A stretch of 64,000 nucleotides of DNA, taken from NCBI GenBank assembly GCA_028283655.1, contig JAPWKE010000003.1, positions 3,348,001 through 3,412,000 of the forward strand, in the 5' to 3' direction. Positions 56,903-64,000 of the stretch are shown here, piece by piece. The stretch's first letter is position 1, and each line of letters begins with the position of its first letter. Origin of the DNA: Acidobacteriaceae bacterium. GTDB taxonomy: Bacteria; Acidobacteriota; Terriglobia; Terriglobales; Acidobacteriaceae. Under the pieces are notes generated by a model. That model ran no database searches. It worked only from the letters and a program-made list of their open reading frames with translations, and was not told the origin of the DNA. Both the position numbers and the translations under genes were made by a program.

Positions 56903-57373
56903 TTATGTCTGTAACTCCAAAAGCTCGCGGATCGTCTTGCCCAGCGTTGGATGGACGAAATCCGGAGCGATCTCTGCAAGTGGCTCCAGCACGAAACGGC
57001 GTTCGTGCATCGCCGGATGCGGCAGCGTGAGTTCAGGATCTGCGAGCACCTCCTGCCCATAGAGCAGCAGGTCGAGGTCGAGCGTGCGTGGGCCTTTGCT
57101 GATGGCGTTTGCTGAGCGATCGCGCCCAAAGCTGTGCTCGAGAGCCAGCAGCTCCCGCAACAGCACGAGCGGGGAGAGCTCCGTATCGAGCAGCGCGGCC
57201 GCGTTGAAGAACTCGGGCTGGTCGAGGTAGCCGACGGGCTCTGTGCGGTAGAGCGACGACGTCGCCACGACGGTTCCCAGAGCGCGCAGGCGGCTGAACG
57301 CTTCTCGGACATTGTCTTCCGGCGGGCCAAACGGACTGCTAAGGTTGGAGCCGAGGGCGATTGCGGCAAGCAT
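56903..57373 (-). CDS. folK: 2-amino-4-hydroxy-6-hydroxymethyldihydropteridine diphosphokinase
   Basis: 156 residues; transfers pyrophosphate from ATP to hydroxymethyl-dihydropterin in folate synthesis. IALGSNLSSPFG, SLYRTEPVGYLDQPEFFNAA and the HPPK signature KGPRTLDLDLLLYG with its metal-binding Asp pair are all present, as is LPHPAMHERRFVLEPL. Length is normal. It stands alone and is divergent from gatB. Confidence 0.96.
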   Translation of the reverse strand: MLAAIALGSNLSSPFGPPEDNVREAFSRLRALGTVVATSSLYRTEPVGYLDQPEFFNAAALLDTELSPLVLLRELLALEHSFGRDRSANAISKGPRTLDLDLLLYGQEVLADPELTLPHPAMHERRFVLEPLAEIAPDFVHPTLGKTIRELLELQT

Positions 57374-57444
57374 CCTGTGCAGTGTAGAGCATCGCTTCCC
57401 CCGGACGTATCCAGCCCCCCGGCAGCCGCACCATGAGGCACAAA

Positions 57445-57550
57445 CGGTAGGTCATGGCTTTAGCCATGACATTTGCAGCCCAGGACCAGGGGCCTCAGCC
57501 CCTGAGGCGCCCTCTCTCCAACGGACCTTCCTTGGAGGCGCGGCTAATCC
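57445..57550. repeat. Palindrome-rich spacer upstream of gatB
   Basis: Three inverted repeats in a row: GTCATGGCT / AGCCATGAC (57451-57470), CAGGGGC / GCCCCTG (57487-57504) and a looser GCGCC...CCAA / TTGG...GGCGC pair (about 57507-57543). Not coding. Could be a transcribed regulatory leader or a dispersed repeat. Confidence 0.5.
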
Positions 57551-57580
57551 AGATGCGTCCCGCAGACGCAATCTGATTGA

Positions 57581-57593
57581 TAAAATCAGGCTT
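57581..57593 (+). promoter_or_regulatory. Extended -10 of gatB, leaderless-like
   Basis: TGATAAAAT fits an extended -10 (TGn plus TAAAAT at 57581-57586) and ends 7 nt before the gatB ATG; no clear Shine-Dalgarno sequence. Confidence 0.42.
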
Positions 57594-59093
57594 ATGTCCG
57601 CTGTCGCAGGTCTTTCTCCTGAGGTTCTCGCCAAGTACCAGGCCGTTATCGGTCTCGAAGTCCACTGTCAGTTGCTGACGAAGACGAAAGCCTTCTGCGG
57701 CTGCAAGAACGAGTACGGTGGTGATCCCAACACGCACACCTGCCCCACGTGCCTGGGTCTGCCCGGCGCGCTGCCTGTGTTGAACCGCCAGGCGGTGGAG
57801 TTTGCCGTGCTCGCTTCGAAGGCTCTGGGCTGCACCATCAACGAGCGTTCGGTCTTCGCCCGCAAGAACTACTTCTATCCGGACTCGCCCAAGGGCTACC
57901 AGATCTCGCAGTTCGACAAGCCGCTCTCCGAGTTCGGCTCGATGATCGTCTCCGACGCTGACGGCCAACCGAAGACCATCGGCATCACGCGCATCCACAT
58001 GGAAGAGGACGCGGGCAAGAGCATCCACGACGGCTTTGCCGACTCCGCGCGCCGCACCTACATCGACCTCAACCGCTGCGGCACACCGCTGATTGAAATC
58101 GTCAGCGAGCCCGATCTCCGCTCGGCCGATGAGGTCTTCGAGTACCTCACCAAGCTCAAGGAAATCCTGCTCTACACCGGCGTCAGCGACTGCAACATGG
58201 AAGAAGGTTCGCTGCGCTGCGACGCCAACGTCAGCGTCATGCTGAAGTCGGATTGGGAAGCCCGCGGCGCTGCCGCGTACGGCACCAAGGCCGAAGTGAA
58301 GAACGTGAACTCCTTCCGCTACATCCGTTCGGCGGTAGAGTTTGAGATCGAGCGCCAGATCGGTGTGATCGAAGACGGTGGTCGCGTCGTCCAGGAGTCG
58401 CGCCTCTGGAACAACGCCGAGGGTCGCACCTACTCGATGCGTTCGAAGGAAGAAGCCCACGATTACCGCTACTTCCCGGAGCCTGATCTTCCCGCGCTGG
58501 TCGTTGGCGAGGCATGGCTGAAGGCCATTCTGGCAGACCTGCCGGAGCTTCCCGAAGCTCGTCGCGAGCGCCTGCAGACTGAGTACGCCCTGAACCCGCA
58601 GGACGCCGCCACGCTGACGACCGACCGCGAACTTGGCGACTTCTTCCAGGCCGCAGCCCGTCTCTCGAAGAACCCGAAGCGCGTCGCCTCCATCCTGCTC
58701 AGCGAGATCACCATGCGTCTGCGTGCGGCAGAGATCGAGCTTGGCCAGTCGCCCGTTTCGCTCGAAGGCCTCGTGCTGGCCGCAGACCTTACCGAAGGCG
58801 GAGCGATCAGCTCGAAGCAGCTCAAGCAGTTGCTCGACACCTGCTTCACCGAAGGCCGTGACTTCGCCTACATCTACGACCGCGACAAGCCCCAGCAGAT
58901 CACGGACACCTCGGCTATCGAGAAGATGATCGACGACGTGATTGCCGCCAACCCCGCGCAGGTCGCTCAGTTCAAGGGTGGCAAGCGTACGGTCAGCGCG
59001 TTCTTCGTCGGCCAGGTGATGAAAGCCTCCAAGGGGCAGGCCAACCCCGCGCTGCTGAACGAACTCGTAATCAAGAAGCTTGACGCGGCATAG
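57594..59093 (+). CDS. gatB: Aspartyl/glutamyl-tRNA amidotransferase subunit B
   Basis: 499 residues. With GatA and GatC it converts mischarged Glu-tRNA-Gln (or Asp-tRNA-Asn) to the amide form. YQAVIGLEVHCQL at the N-terminus, zinc Cys pairs in FCGCKNEYGG and CPTCLGLPGALP, IGITRIHMEEDAGK, DLNRCGTPLIEIVSEPD, and the tail domain ending NPALLNELVIKKLDAA are all characteristic. ATG 57594 matches the family start; the frame is open upstream over the palindromic spacer but not conserved. gatA and gatC are not adjacent. A terminator follows. Confidence 0.96.
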   Translation: MSAVAGLSPEVLAKYQAVIGLEVHCQLLTKTKAFCGCKNEYGGDPNTHTCPTCLGLPGALPVLNRQAVEFAVLASKALGCTINERSVFARKNYFYPDSPKGYQISQFDKPLSEFGSMIVSDADGQPKTIGITRIHMEEDAGKSIHDGFADSARRTYIDLNRCGTPLIEIVSEPDLRSADEVFEYLTKLKEILLYTGVSDCNMEEGSLRCDANVSVMLKSDWEARGAAAYGTKAEVKNVNSFRYIRSAVEFEIERQIGVIEDGGRVVQESRLWNNAEGRTYSMRSKEEAHDYRYFPEPDLPALVVGEAWLKAILADLPELPEARRERLQTEYALNPQDAATLTTDRELGDFFQAAARLSKNPKRVASILLSEITMRLRAAEIELGQSPVSLEGLVLAADLTEGGAISSKQLKQLLDTCFTEGRDFAYIYDRDKPQQITDTSAIEKMIDDVIAANPAQVAQFKGGKRTVSAFFVGQVMKASKGQANPALLNELVIKKLDAA

Positions 59094-59112
59094 AGCAACA
59101 TCCAGACAAACT

Positions 59113-59148
59113 AAAAGCGGCAGAGTCAGAAGGCTCTGCCGCTTTTTA
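59113..59148. terminator. Bidirectional terminator, gatB / RcnB-like gene
   Basis: AAAGCGGCAGAG / CTCTGCCGCTTT with an 8-base loop and A/T tracts on both sides. Confidence 0.82.
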
Positions 59149-59158
59149 CTGCCTGCGC

Positions 59159-59494
59159 TTAGCGCGAGGTTGCGATGATCGTGCTGGCGATGATGCCTGT
59201 TGCGACTGCGGCCATCACGTAGTTGCCGTCCACTTCGCGCCACTCATAGCCGCGACGCGGCGGAGCAAGATGGTAGGCGCGGTAGTCGATACGGCGACCA
59301 CGACCCCAGTCATTCGGTGCCATACGATAGCCACGGTGCCAGTTGTCATGGTGCACATAGCCATGCGGCGGGCCGCCATGGCCGTGAAAATCATCGTGGC
59401 CGTGATCGTCATGGTGCTGCGCCAACGAGGGGGCAGCGCTCAATGCCAGGGAGAATGCGACCGCGCCTGCGGTCAAAATCTTGCTGAGTTTCAT
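59159..59494 (-). CDS. RcnB-like periplasmic protein
   Basis: 111 residues. Signal peptide KLSKILTAGAVAFSLALSAAPSLAQ, then a His/Asp/Gly-rich stretch (HHDDHGHDDFHGHGG) that could bind metal ions, and the RcnB-type C-terminal core YHLAPPRRGYEWREVDGNYVMAAVATGIIAS. RcnB proteins are periplasmic factors of nickel/cobalt homeostasis. The His-rich linker is longer than the E. coli form. No efflux gene rcnA is adjacent, so the metal role is only inferred. Faces gatB. Confidence 0.8.
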   Translation of the reverse strand: MKLSKILTAGAVAFSLALSAAPSLAQHHDDHGHDDFHGHGGPPHGYVHHDNWHRGYRMAPNDWGRGRRIDYRAYHLAPPRRGYEWREVDGNYVMAAVATGIIASTIIATSR

Positions 59495-59752
59495 TTCCTG
59501 CTCTCCTGAATTCTGGGCGAACTTAATCTTGTACGCGCCGGAAGTACTGCTCCCGACCCGGAACTACTCTTGTTTAGATGTATATGGAGCCCGTGGAGTT
59601 TTCATGGGAAGAAAATTTTTACAACGTCAATATACCCCAGCAACGTATGCAAGAAGGTTGGCGATCACGGTGCGCCATCGCTCTGCCGGAATCTTCTCTT
59701 CCTCCTGCAGCGTCTAGCCAGAAGTAGCCGTTTCGCAGGAGACCCACTCCCT

Positions 59753-61177
59753 TTGTCCGCAGTCAGCACGAAATCCCCTTCTGGCGTTCATCCCAACGCC
59801 GTCCTTGCCATCTGCTGCATGAGCCTTCTGCTCACGGGCATGGACGTCACCATCGTGAACGTGGCTCTGCCGGTGATCCAGCACGAGCTTCATGCGACGG
59901 TCGCGCAGTTGCAGTGGATTATCGACAGCTACACGCTGGTGGTGGCGAGCCTCCTGATGCTGTGCGGCTCTCTGAGCGATCGCTACGGACGGCGCAGGGT
60001 CTTCCTCATTGGCATGTCGACCTTCGCCGTGGGTTCGTTGCTCTGCAGTTTTGCGCCTAACATTCATGCGCTCATCGCCTTCCGCGCCTTGCAGGGAGTT
60101 GGCGCGTCCATGATGAACCCAGTCGCGCTCTCGATCATCGCCAACGTCTTCACAGAGCCAAAAGCCCGTGCCCGCGCGGTCGGTGTCTGGGGAGCGGTCG
60201 CTGGTGTGTCACTCGGCGTAGGACCGTTGCTGGGCGGCATTCTTACGGAGATCGTCGGCTGGCGTGCCATCTTCTGGGTCAACCTGCCGATCGCCATCCT
60301 GGCCATTCTGCTTGCGGTGAAGTACGTGCCGGAGTCGCGTTCTCCCAAGCCGCGCCGTCCGGATCCCTTGGGCCAGTTGCTGGTGCTGGCGTTTCTCACC
60401 CTGCTCACCTACGCCGTCATCGATAGCCCGCGTACAGGCTGGGGTTCAGCCTCGACCATCACGATGCTGGTTGTTTCGGCTCTGCTGTTTGTGGCCTTTC
60501 TCTGGCATGAAGCGCACCGGCGGGAACCGATGCTCGACCTCCGCTTCTTCCGCAGCGTGCCCTTCTCTTCGGCCACAGTCATTGCGTTGACCGCGTTCGC
60601 TTCGTTCGCGGGCTTCCTCTTCCTCAACGCGCTCTACCTGCAGCAGGCTCGCGGGCTTTCGGCGCTGCACACCGGCCTCTGTACTCTTCCGCTTGCCGTG
60701 GCGATGCTCGTAGCGGCACCGCTCTCCGGCAGGCTCGTCGCGGCGCGTGGACCGCTTCCTCCGCTGGTGATCTCGGGGCTATCGTTCATCGGTTCCATGC
60801 TCATCCTCGTCCGTCTTTCGGACGCCATGCCGCTGCCCGTGCTGCTGGTGTCGTACGTGCTGTTTGGCATCGGTCTCGGCATGGTGAACCCGGCAATCTC
60901 CAACACCGCCGTGGCGGGGATGCCACTCTCGCAGGCAGGTGTGGCTGCGGCGATCGCTTCCACCGGCAGACAGGTCGGCGCCGCGCTTGGAGTCGCCGTG
61001 GCAGGCACTGTCATCGTAATGGCGAAGCAGCACCACGCAGACTTCGCGCGCAGCACGCATCCCGTCTGGTGGGCGATGTTAGCGAGTGGTGTGCTGGTTC
61101 TGGCAGCGGGTGCGGTGTCGAACACCGCGTGGTCACGCGCCAGTGTCACCGGCGTCAAGGCACTGCTGGAGTCCTAA
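59753..61177 (+). CDS. DHA2-family MFS efflux transporter (EmrB/QacA-like)
   Basis: 474 residues, 13-14 hydrophobic helices. MDVTIVNVALPVIQHELHA contains the DHA2 motif D1 (DxTIVNVALP), followed by QWIIDSYTLVVASLLMLCGSLSDRYGRRRVF (motif A GSLSDRYGRRR), LQGVGASMMNPVALSII and GPLLGGILTEIVGWRAIFWVNLP (motif C region). These export drugs or other amphipathic molecules using the proton gradient. TTG 59753 is proposed: CAGGAGA lies about 10 bases upstream and residues before it are unlike a transporter. Stop is 5 bp from the convergent DedA gene. No adjacent TetR regulator. Confidence 0.86.
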   Translation: MSAVSTKSPSGVHPNAVLAICCMSLLLTGMDVTIVNVALPVIQHELHATVAQLQWIIDSYTLVVASLLMLCGSLSDRYGRRRVFLIGMSTFAVGSLLCSFAPNIHALIAFRALQGVGASMMNPVALSIIANVFTEPKARARAVGVWGAVAGVSLGVGPLLGGILTEIVGWRAIFWVNLPIAILAILLAVKYVPESRSPKPRRPDPLGQLLVLAFLTLLTYAVIDSPRTGWGSASTITMLVVSALLFVAFLWHEAHRREPMLDLRFFRSVPFSSATVIALTAFASFAGFLFLNALYLQQARGLSALHTGLCTLPLAVAMLVAAPLSGRLVAARGPLPPLVISGLSFIGSMLILVRLSDAMPLPVLLVSYVLFGIGLGMVNPAISNTAVAGMPLSQAGVAAAIASTGRQVGAALGVAVAGTVIVMAKQHHADFARSTHPVWWAMLASGVLVLAAGAVSNTAWSRASVTGVKALLES

Positions 61178-61182
61178 CGCGT

Positions 61183-62175
61183 CTAGTGCATCTCCGGTGA
61201 CAGCTCCACACCGAAGCGATGCGCCATCTCTTCGCGCGTCGCCAGGTCTAGCGTCGTCGGCAGCCCCAGCTCGCTCCACGCATCGAGTCCGCCCTCCAGC
61301 ACCCACACGTTGGTGGTGTGCAGGCGTTTCTCCAGCACGCGAGCCACGCGGGCGCTCGCCAGATCATTGCGCGATGAGCAGTAGAGCACGATGCTGATCT
61401 CTCCCGGCACCACCAGCGTCGGCGCGTTGCGCAGGCGTTCGGGGTCCACGCGCAGTGCGCCGGGAATCCCTGGCAGCGCGCCCTCGCGGGCCTCGAAGTT
61501 CAGCAGATCGAAGACGGCGATCGCTTCGCCGCGTCCCAGCCGCGCGCTCAGCGCCTCCGCCGAGATGCGATGCAGCCGCAGATGGCGCAGCACGCGCAGC
61601 AACTGCACCACACGCCACAGCGCATAGACGGCAATCGGAACGCCCGCCAGCACAAGAATCAGCGTGCCGAGCTGCCCGAGAAAGCGCAGGGCAAACTCAA
61701 TCTGAGTGGCGAAGAGAAAGCCAAGGAGAATGTAAGCGCCCGCCCACAGCGCGGCTCCTAGCCCATCGTAGAGCGCGAAGCTGGAGACTGTAATGCCTTC
61801 AACCCCGGCCAGCGGCGGCGAGACCCCATTGATGCCCGGCAGAAACTTGGCAACCACCAGCAGCCGTGTTCCCCACTGGTCGAAGGTGGCGCGTGCGCGT
61901 TGTCGCGTCCGTCGCGGGTCTGCGGTGAAGGAGCACAGGACACGGATAATCCGGCTGCCCCACCGCCGCCCCATCCAGAACCAGATGCCGTCCGCGCACA
62001 GTGAAGCAAGAATGCTGCCCGCAAGCACCAGGGCAATGTTCAGATGGTGGTCACCCTGTGCGGCCAGCGCCCCGGCAGACATCAGCGCCAGCGCCGCTGG
62101 CACGGGCAGGCAGAGCTGTTCGCAGAATACGGCGAGATAGATGCCGGTGTAGGTGAGGCCTGCTGCGGCGTTCAC
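61183..62175 (-). CDS. DedA-family membrane protein fused to rhodanese domain
   Basis: 330 residues. The N-terminal two thirds are a DedA (SNARE-associated/VTT) protein: FCEQLCLPVPAALALMSAGALAAQG, DGIWFWMGRRWGSRIIR, and VVAKFLPGINGVSPPLAGVEGI (key FLPGINGVSPPLAG). DedA proteins are envelope transporters or lipid scramblases needed for proton-motive-force maintenance. After the last helix (LILVLAGVPIAVYALWRVV) the C-terminus is a rhodanese domain, residues about 215-325: VFDLLNFEAREGALPGIPGALRV and active-site Cys in LYCSSRNDLASARVA, then LEGGLDAWSELGLP. GTG 62175 with AAGGG upstream. A fusion of this kind is unusual. Confidence 0.88.
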   Translation of the reverse strand: MNAAAGLTYTGIYLAVFCEQLCLPVPAALALMSAGALAAQGDHHLNIALVLAGSILASLCADGIWFWMGRRWGSRIIRVLCSFTADPRRTRQRARATFDQWGTRLLVVAKFLPGINGVSPPLAGVEGITVSSFALYDGLGAALWAGAYILLGFLFATQIEFALRFLGQLGTLILVLAGVPIAVYALWRVVQLLRVLRHLRLHRISAEALSARLGRGEAIAVFDLLNFEAREGALPGIPGALRVDPERLRNAPTLVVPGEISIVLYCSSRNDLASARVARVLEKRLHTTNVWVLEGGLDAWSELGLPTTLDLATREEMAHRFGVELSPEMH

Positions 62176-62332
62176 TAAGGAGCCCTTCTTATACCTGGAG
62201 CCTGCGTTTATAGAACCTAGATGCGTGGAGCTGGCAATGCAACAAGCGGGTCGTGCGTGGAATCAAAGTCGGTAGCTATAAGATGCTCGTACAGCAGCAA
62301 CCGGAGCAAACAGTATTTTGTCCAAAGAGGGT

Positions 62333-63853
62333 ATGCGCTCAAGTCGACTCGCCGCCTCTGCCACTTTGCTTCTGTTGGCAGGATGCCACACAATGCGATA
62401 CACGCCCCCGGAAACTCCAATGCCTGCGAACACGGTGCTCCTGAGCTCGATGATGCGGCAGTTGACCACCGAGCATCCGCAGCTCGTCGAACAGCTCGTC
62501 GCGCAGATCAATGAGGGCGGCAAGAAGGGCCCGGCTTATCTGACTCCAAAGCTCGCCGACGAGCTTCGCAAACGCATTCTGGGCCGCGACTGGAGCGGGC
62601 TTGACCGCTTCCCCGGCTGGACGATGCGGGAGGTCAACCCCACCGTAGTCGTCGTCAGCCACTTTGCCGGCAAGAGCGAAAAGCTCGAAGGCCTGAGCGC
62701 CGTCCACCCGGGCTCGGCTCCGCCCCAGCTCTCGCAGGACCAGGAGCGCCAGTTCATTGATCTCGGCCCCTACATGCTCGGTCGCGGGCATCAGGTTTCG
62801 CTCGACGCCTCCTCTACTCTCTCCGGCTTCACCATCGACGGCCTCGTCAGCGACCTCGGCGCAGGCGTCGTGCGTGGCGACGGCCCCAACCATCTGGCCC
62901 CGGAGCACGCCGAGTCGCAGAGGCTCGCCGATGTGCTCAACCGCCTTGCGCTCAACGGCTTTGAAGGAGCGCGTTCGTTCTCCGCCGCGCTCAACGACGG
63001 CAAGTTGGCCGCTACCTCACCCGAGCAGTTGATGGAAGCGTTGCAGCAGAGTGGCCACACGGTCACCGTCATCGACGCACGCTACTTCGCCAACTTCGGT
63101 CACTTCCACTTCCGCGGCAACGACGTGATGATGCCCTTCTGGGTGAACACGCAGATCGCCGTGCCGGGCACCGGTGGACTGCTGCAAAAGCCCCGCCCTC
63201 TGCTCATCCCTGTTTCGCACGCAGAGTATGAGTGGCAGGTGCGCGGCCCAAAGATCAACGCCGACATCAGCTACTACTTCGGTATCGACGGCAAGAGCGA
63301 GTGGCGCACCATGGACACGCTGGACCAGCAGTGGGTGCTCAAACGCGCCGCGCACACATACACCGGCGCGCAGGCTGTTGAGGTCACGCGCCTCGCGGGC
63401 CTTCTCACCGTGGCCTACATGCGCCAGCACGCGCAGCGCCCCACGCTGCCCTTCGGTGGCTACTACGCTCTCGGCGTCTGCCAGGATGGCGTCTCCGCGA
63501 TCGAGCAGAAGATGACCGGGTCCGTCACGCTCTTCCCCAACACCGCTGACGCTTCGCTCTTCGACGACCCGCAGGACGCCGAAGTCAACGCCATGATGGC
63601 AGCCATCCCCAAGGACCGGGCCGGTGCTCTGCCCCAACCAGAGCGCATCTTCGGCTCTCTGCCAACCGCAGACTTCAGCAAGATCACGATCCCCGGTCTG
63701 GCCGACGATCTCCGCCTCACGCATGACGCCTGGCAGCGCGGCGAGCTTCGCCGCACCCACGGCTGGCTCTACTACACGGCCATCTATGCAGGCATCGCAG
63801 CCGCGGCGGGTGTTGGTTTGGCCTTGCTCGCTCGCTCGCGCCGCAAACGCTAA
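62333..63853 (+). CDS. Unknown lipoprotein with C-terminal membrane segment
   Basis: 506 residues. Signal peptide RSSRLAASATLLLLAGC with lipobox LLAGC gives a lipid-anchored N-terminus. The body is rich in charged segments and has no motif I recognise (DRFPGWTMREVNPTVVVVSHFAG, GRGHQVSLDASSTLSGF, YFGIDGKSEWRTMDTLDQQW). Unusually the C-terminus holds a hydrophobic span (GWLYYTAIYAGIAAAAGVGLALLA, about 475-498) followed by RSRRKR, so both ends may be membrane-attached. ATG 62333 after AAGAGGG is preferred to an upstream TTG. Function unknown. Confidence 0.75.
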   Translation: MRSSRLAASATLLLLAGCHTMRYTPPETPMPANTVLLSSMMRQLTTEHPQLVEQLVAQINEGGKKGPAYLTPKLADELRKRILGRDWSGLDRFPGWTMREVNPTVVVVSHFAGKSEKLEGLSAVHPGSAPPQLSQDQERQFIDLGPYMLGRGHQVSLDASSTLSGFTIDGLVSDLGAGVVRGDGPNHLAPEHAESQRLADVLNRLALNGFEGARSFSAALNDGKLAATSPEQLMEALQQSGHTVTVIDARYFANFGHFHFRGNDVMMPFWVNTQIAVPGTGGLLQKPRPLLIPVSHAEYEWQVRGPKINADISYYFGIDGKSEWRTMDTLDQQWVLKRAAHTYTGAQAVEVTRLAGLLTVAYMRQHAQRPTLPFGGYYALGVCQDGVSAIEQKMTGSVTLFPNTADASLFDDPQDAEVNAMMAAIPKDRAGALPQPERIFGSLPTADFSKITIPGLADDLRLTHDAWQRGELRRTHGWLYYTAIYAGIAAAAGVGLALLARSRRKR

Positions 63854-63881
63854 AGGCTGTGGCCACTTCCCGCCACAGCCT
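63854..63881 (+). terminator. Possible terminator after lipoprotein gene
   Basis: AGGCTGTGGC / GCCACAGCCT around an 8-base loop, followed by a weak CCTTCC tract rather than a T-run. Confidence 0.5.
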
Positions 63882-63926
63882 CCTTCCGTGTGCGCTTGAC
63901 AGCTTCGCCCAGCCACAACGATCACT

Positions 63927-64000
63927 AACCGACAACCGACAACCGACAACCGACAACCGACAACCGACAACCGACAACCGACAACCGACAACCGACAACC
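63927..64000. repeat. Perfect heptamer tandem repeat, AACCGAC x 10.6
   Basis: The unit AACCGAC repeats without a mismatch from 63927 to the end of the window (74 bases). Because 7 is not a multiple of 3 the array can be read in all frames (on the minus strand as repeated VVGCRLS). It extends beyond the window. No gene is supported in it. Confidence 0.95.

Noticed and set aside
57495-59243. Long open frame antisense to gatB (and similar antisense frames over most genes)
   Set aside because: Caused by strong third-position GC bias; no family similarity and the sense strand encodes a clear GatB.
63017-63991. Minus-strand frame reading through the heptamer repeat (VVGCRLS repeats)
   Set aside because: It is antisense to the lipoprotein gene, and its repetitive start is only the translated heptamer.
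63927-64000. Repeat array considered as a CRISPR array
   Set aside because: The 7-base unit is directly repeated without spacers and no cas gene is present.

Overview
The window looks like a chromosomal segment of a GC-rich Gram-negative heterotroph, most probably an acidobacterium of the Terriglobus/Granulicella/Edaphobacter type. This is inference from protein style (PhyH-like oxygenase, NYN protein, OFA transporter with small subunit, many short-repeat surface lipoproteins, RcnB-like protein), about 60 % GC, and the conserved dnaA / rpmH-rnpA-yidD-yidC-jag arrangement; no database search was possible. No rRNA, tRNA, CRISPR array, prophage or insertion sequence was recognised.

Layout. 1-2.6 kb: 3' end of thrS, a short PhyH-type oxygenase and a Phd/VapC-type toxin-antitoxin pair. 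2.6-8.3 kb: a PL7 alginate-lyase-like lipoprotein, ruvA, small membrane and outer-membrane proteins and an AT-rich NYN-domain gene. 8.4-17.4 kb: the replication and membrane-insertion core. dnaN has a 750-bp upstream region carrying a cluster of DnaA-box-like words (candidate oriC); then an acyltransferase, the leftward rpmH-rnpA-yidD-yidC-jag block and rightward dnaA. 17.5-34.6 kb: an SGNH esterase, ilvA/asnS divergent pair, MscS channel, PHP protein and GT2, S10 peptidase, OFA-type MFS transporter with a 53-residue partner, LLM oxidoreductase/marR divergent pair, ychF and ddl. 34.7-47.1 kb: two large surface proteins sharing an N-terminal module, a TIM-barrel isomerase-like protein, a cold shock protein, gamma-glutamyltransferase, an MFS transporter and clpB. 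47.2-56.9 kb: an envelope-glycan locus with three GT-C-like membrane proteins, a UbiA-type prenyltransferase, an acyltransferase and a mutase-like FAD enzyme coupled to a small anchored protein. 56.9-64 kb: folK, gatB, an RcnB-like protein, a DHA2 efflux pump, a DedA-rhodanese fusion, an unknown lipoprotein and a perfect heptamer tandem repeat running off the right end.

How it works together. Housekeeping genes for replication (dnaA, dnaN), recombination (ruvA), translation (thrS, asnS, gatB, rpmH, ychF), protein insertion (yidC/yidD/jag) and proteostasis (clpB) are interleaved with carbohydrate uptake/degradation and envelope-building genes. Two regulatory themes stand out by eye. First, several genes have a -10-like TANNNT hexamer ending about 7-8 nt before the start codon and no Shine-Dalgarno sequence, suggesting leaderless mRNAs; one 20-bp intergenic region appears to be a symmetric divergent promoter. 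Second, convergent gene pairs repeatedly share one strong hairpin with T/A tracts on both sides.

The items most worth a second look are the symmetric leaderless promoter at 5.47 kb, the candidate oriC upstream of dnaN together with a DnaA whose box-reading motif is altered, the swapped-C-terminus surface protein family, the DedA-rhodanese fusion, the glycan locus, and three non-coding repeats or hairpins (29.4, 57.5 and 63.9 kb).
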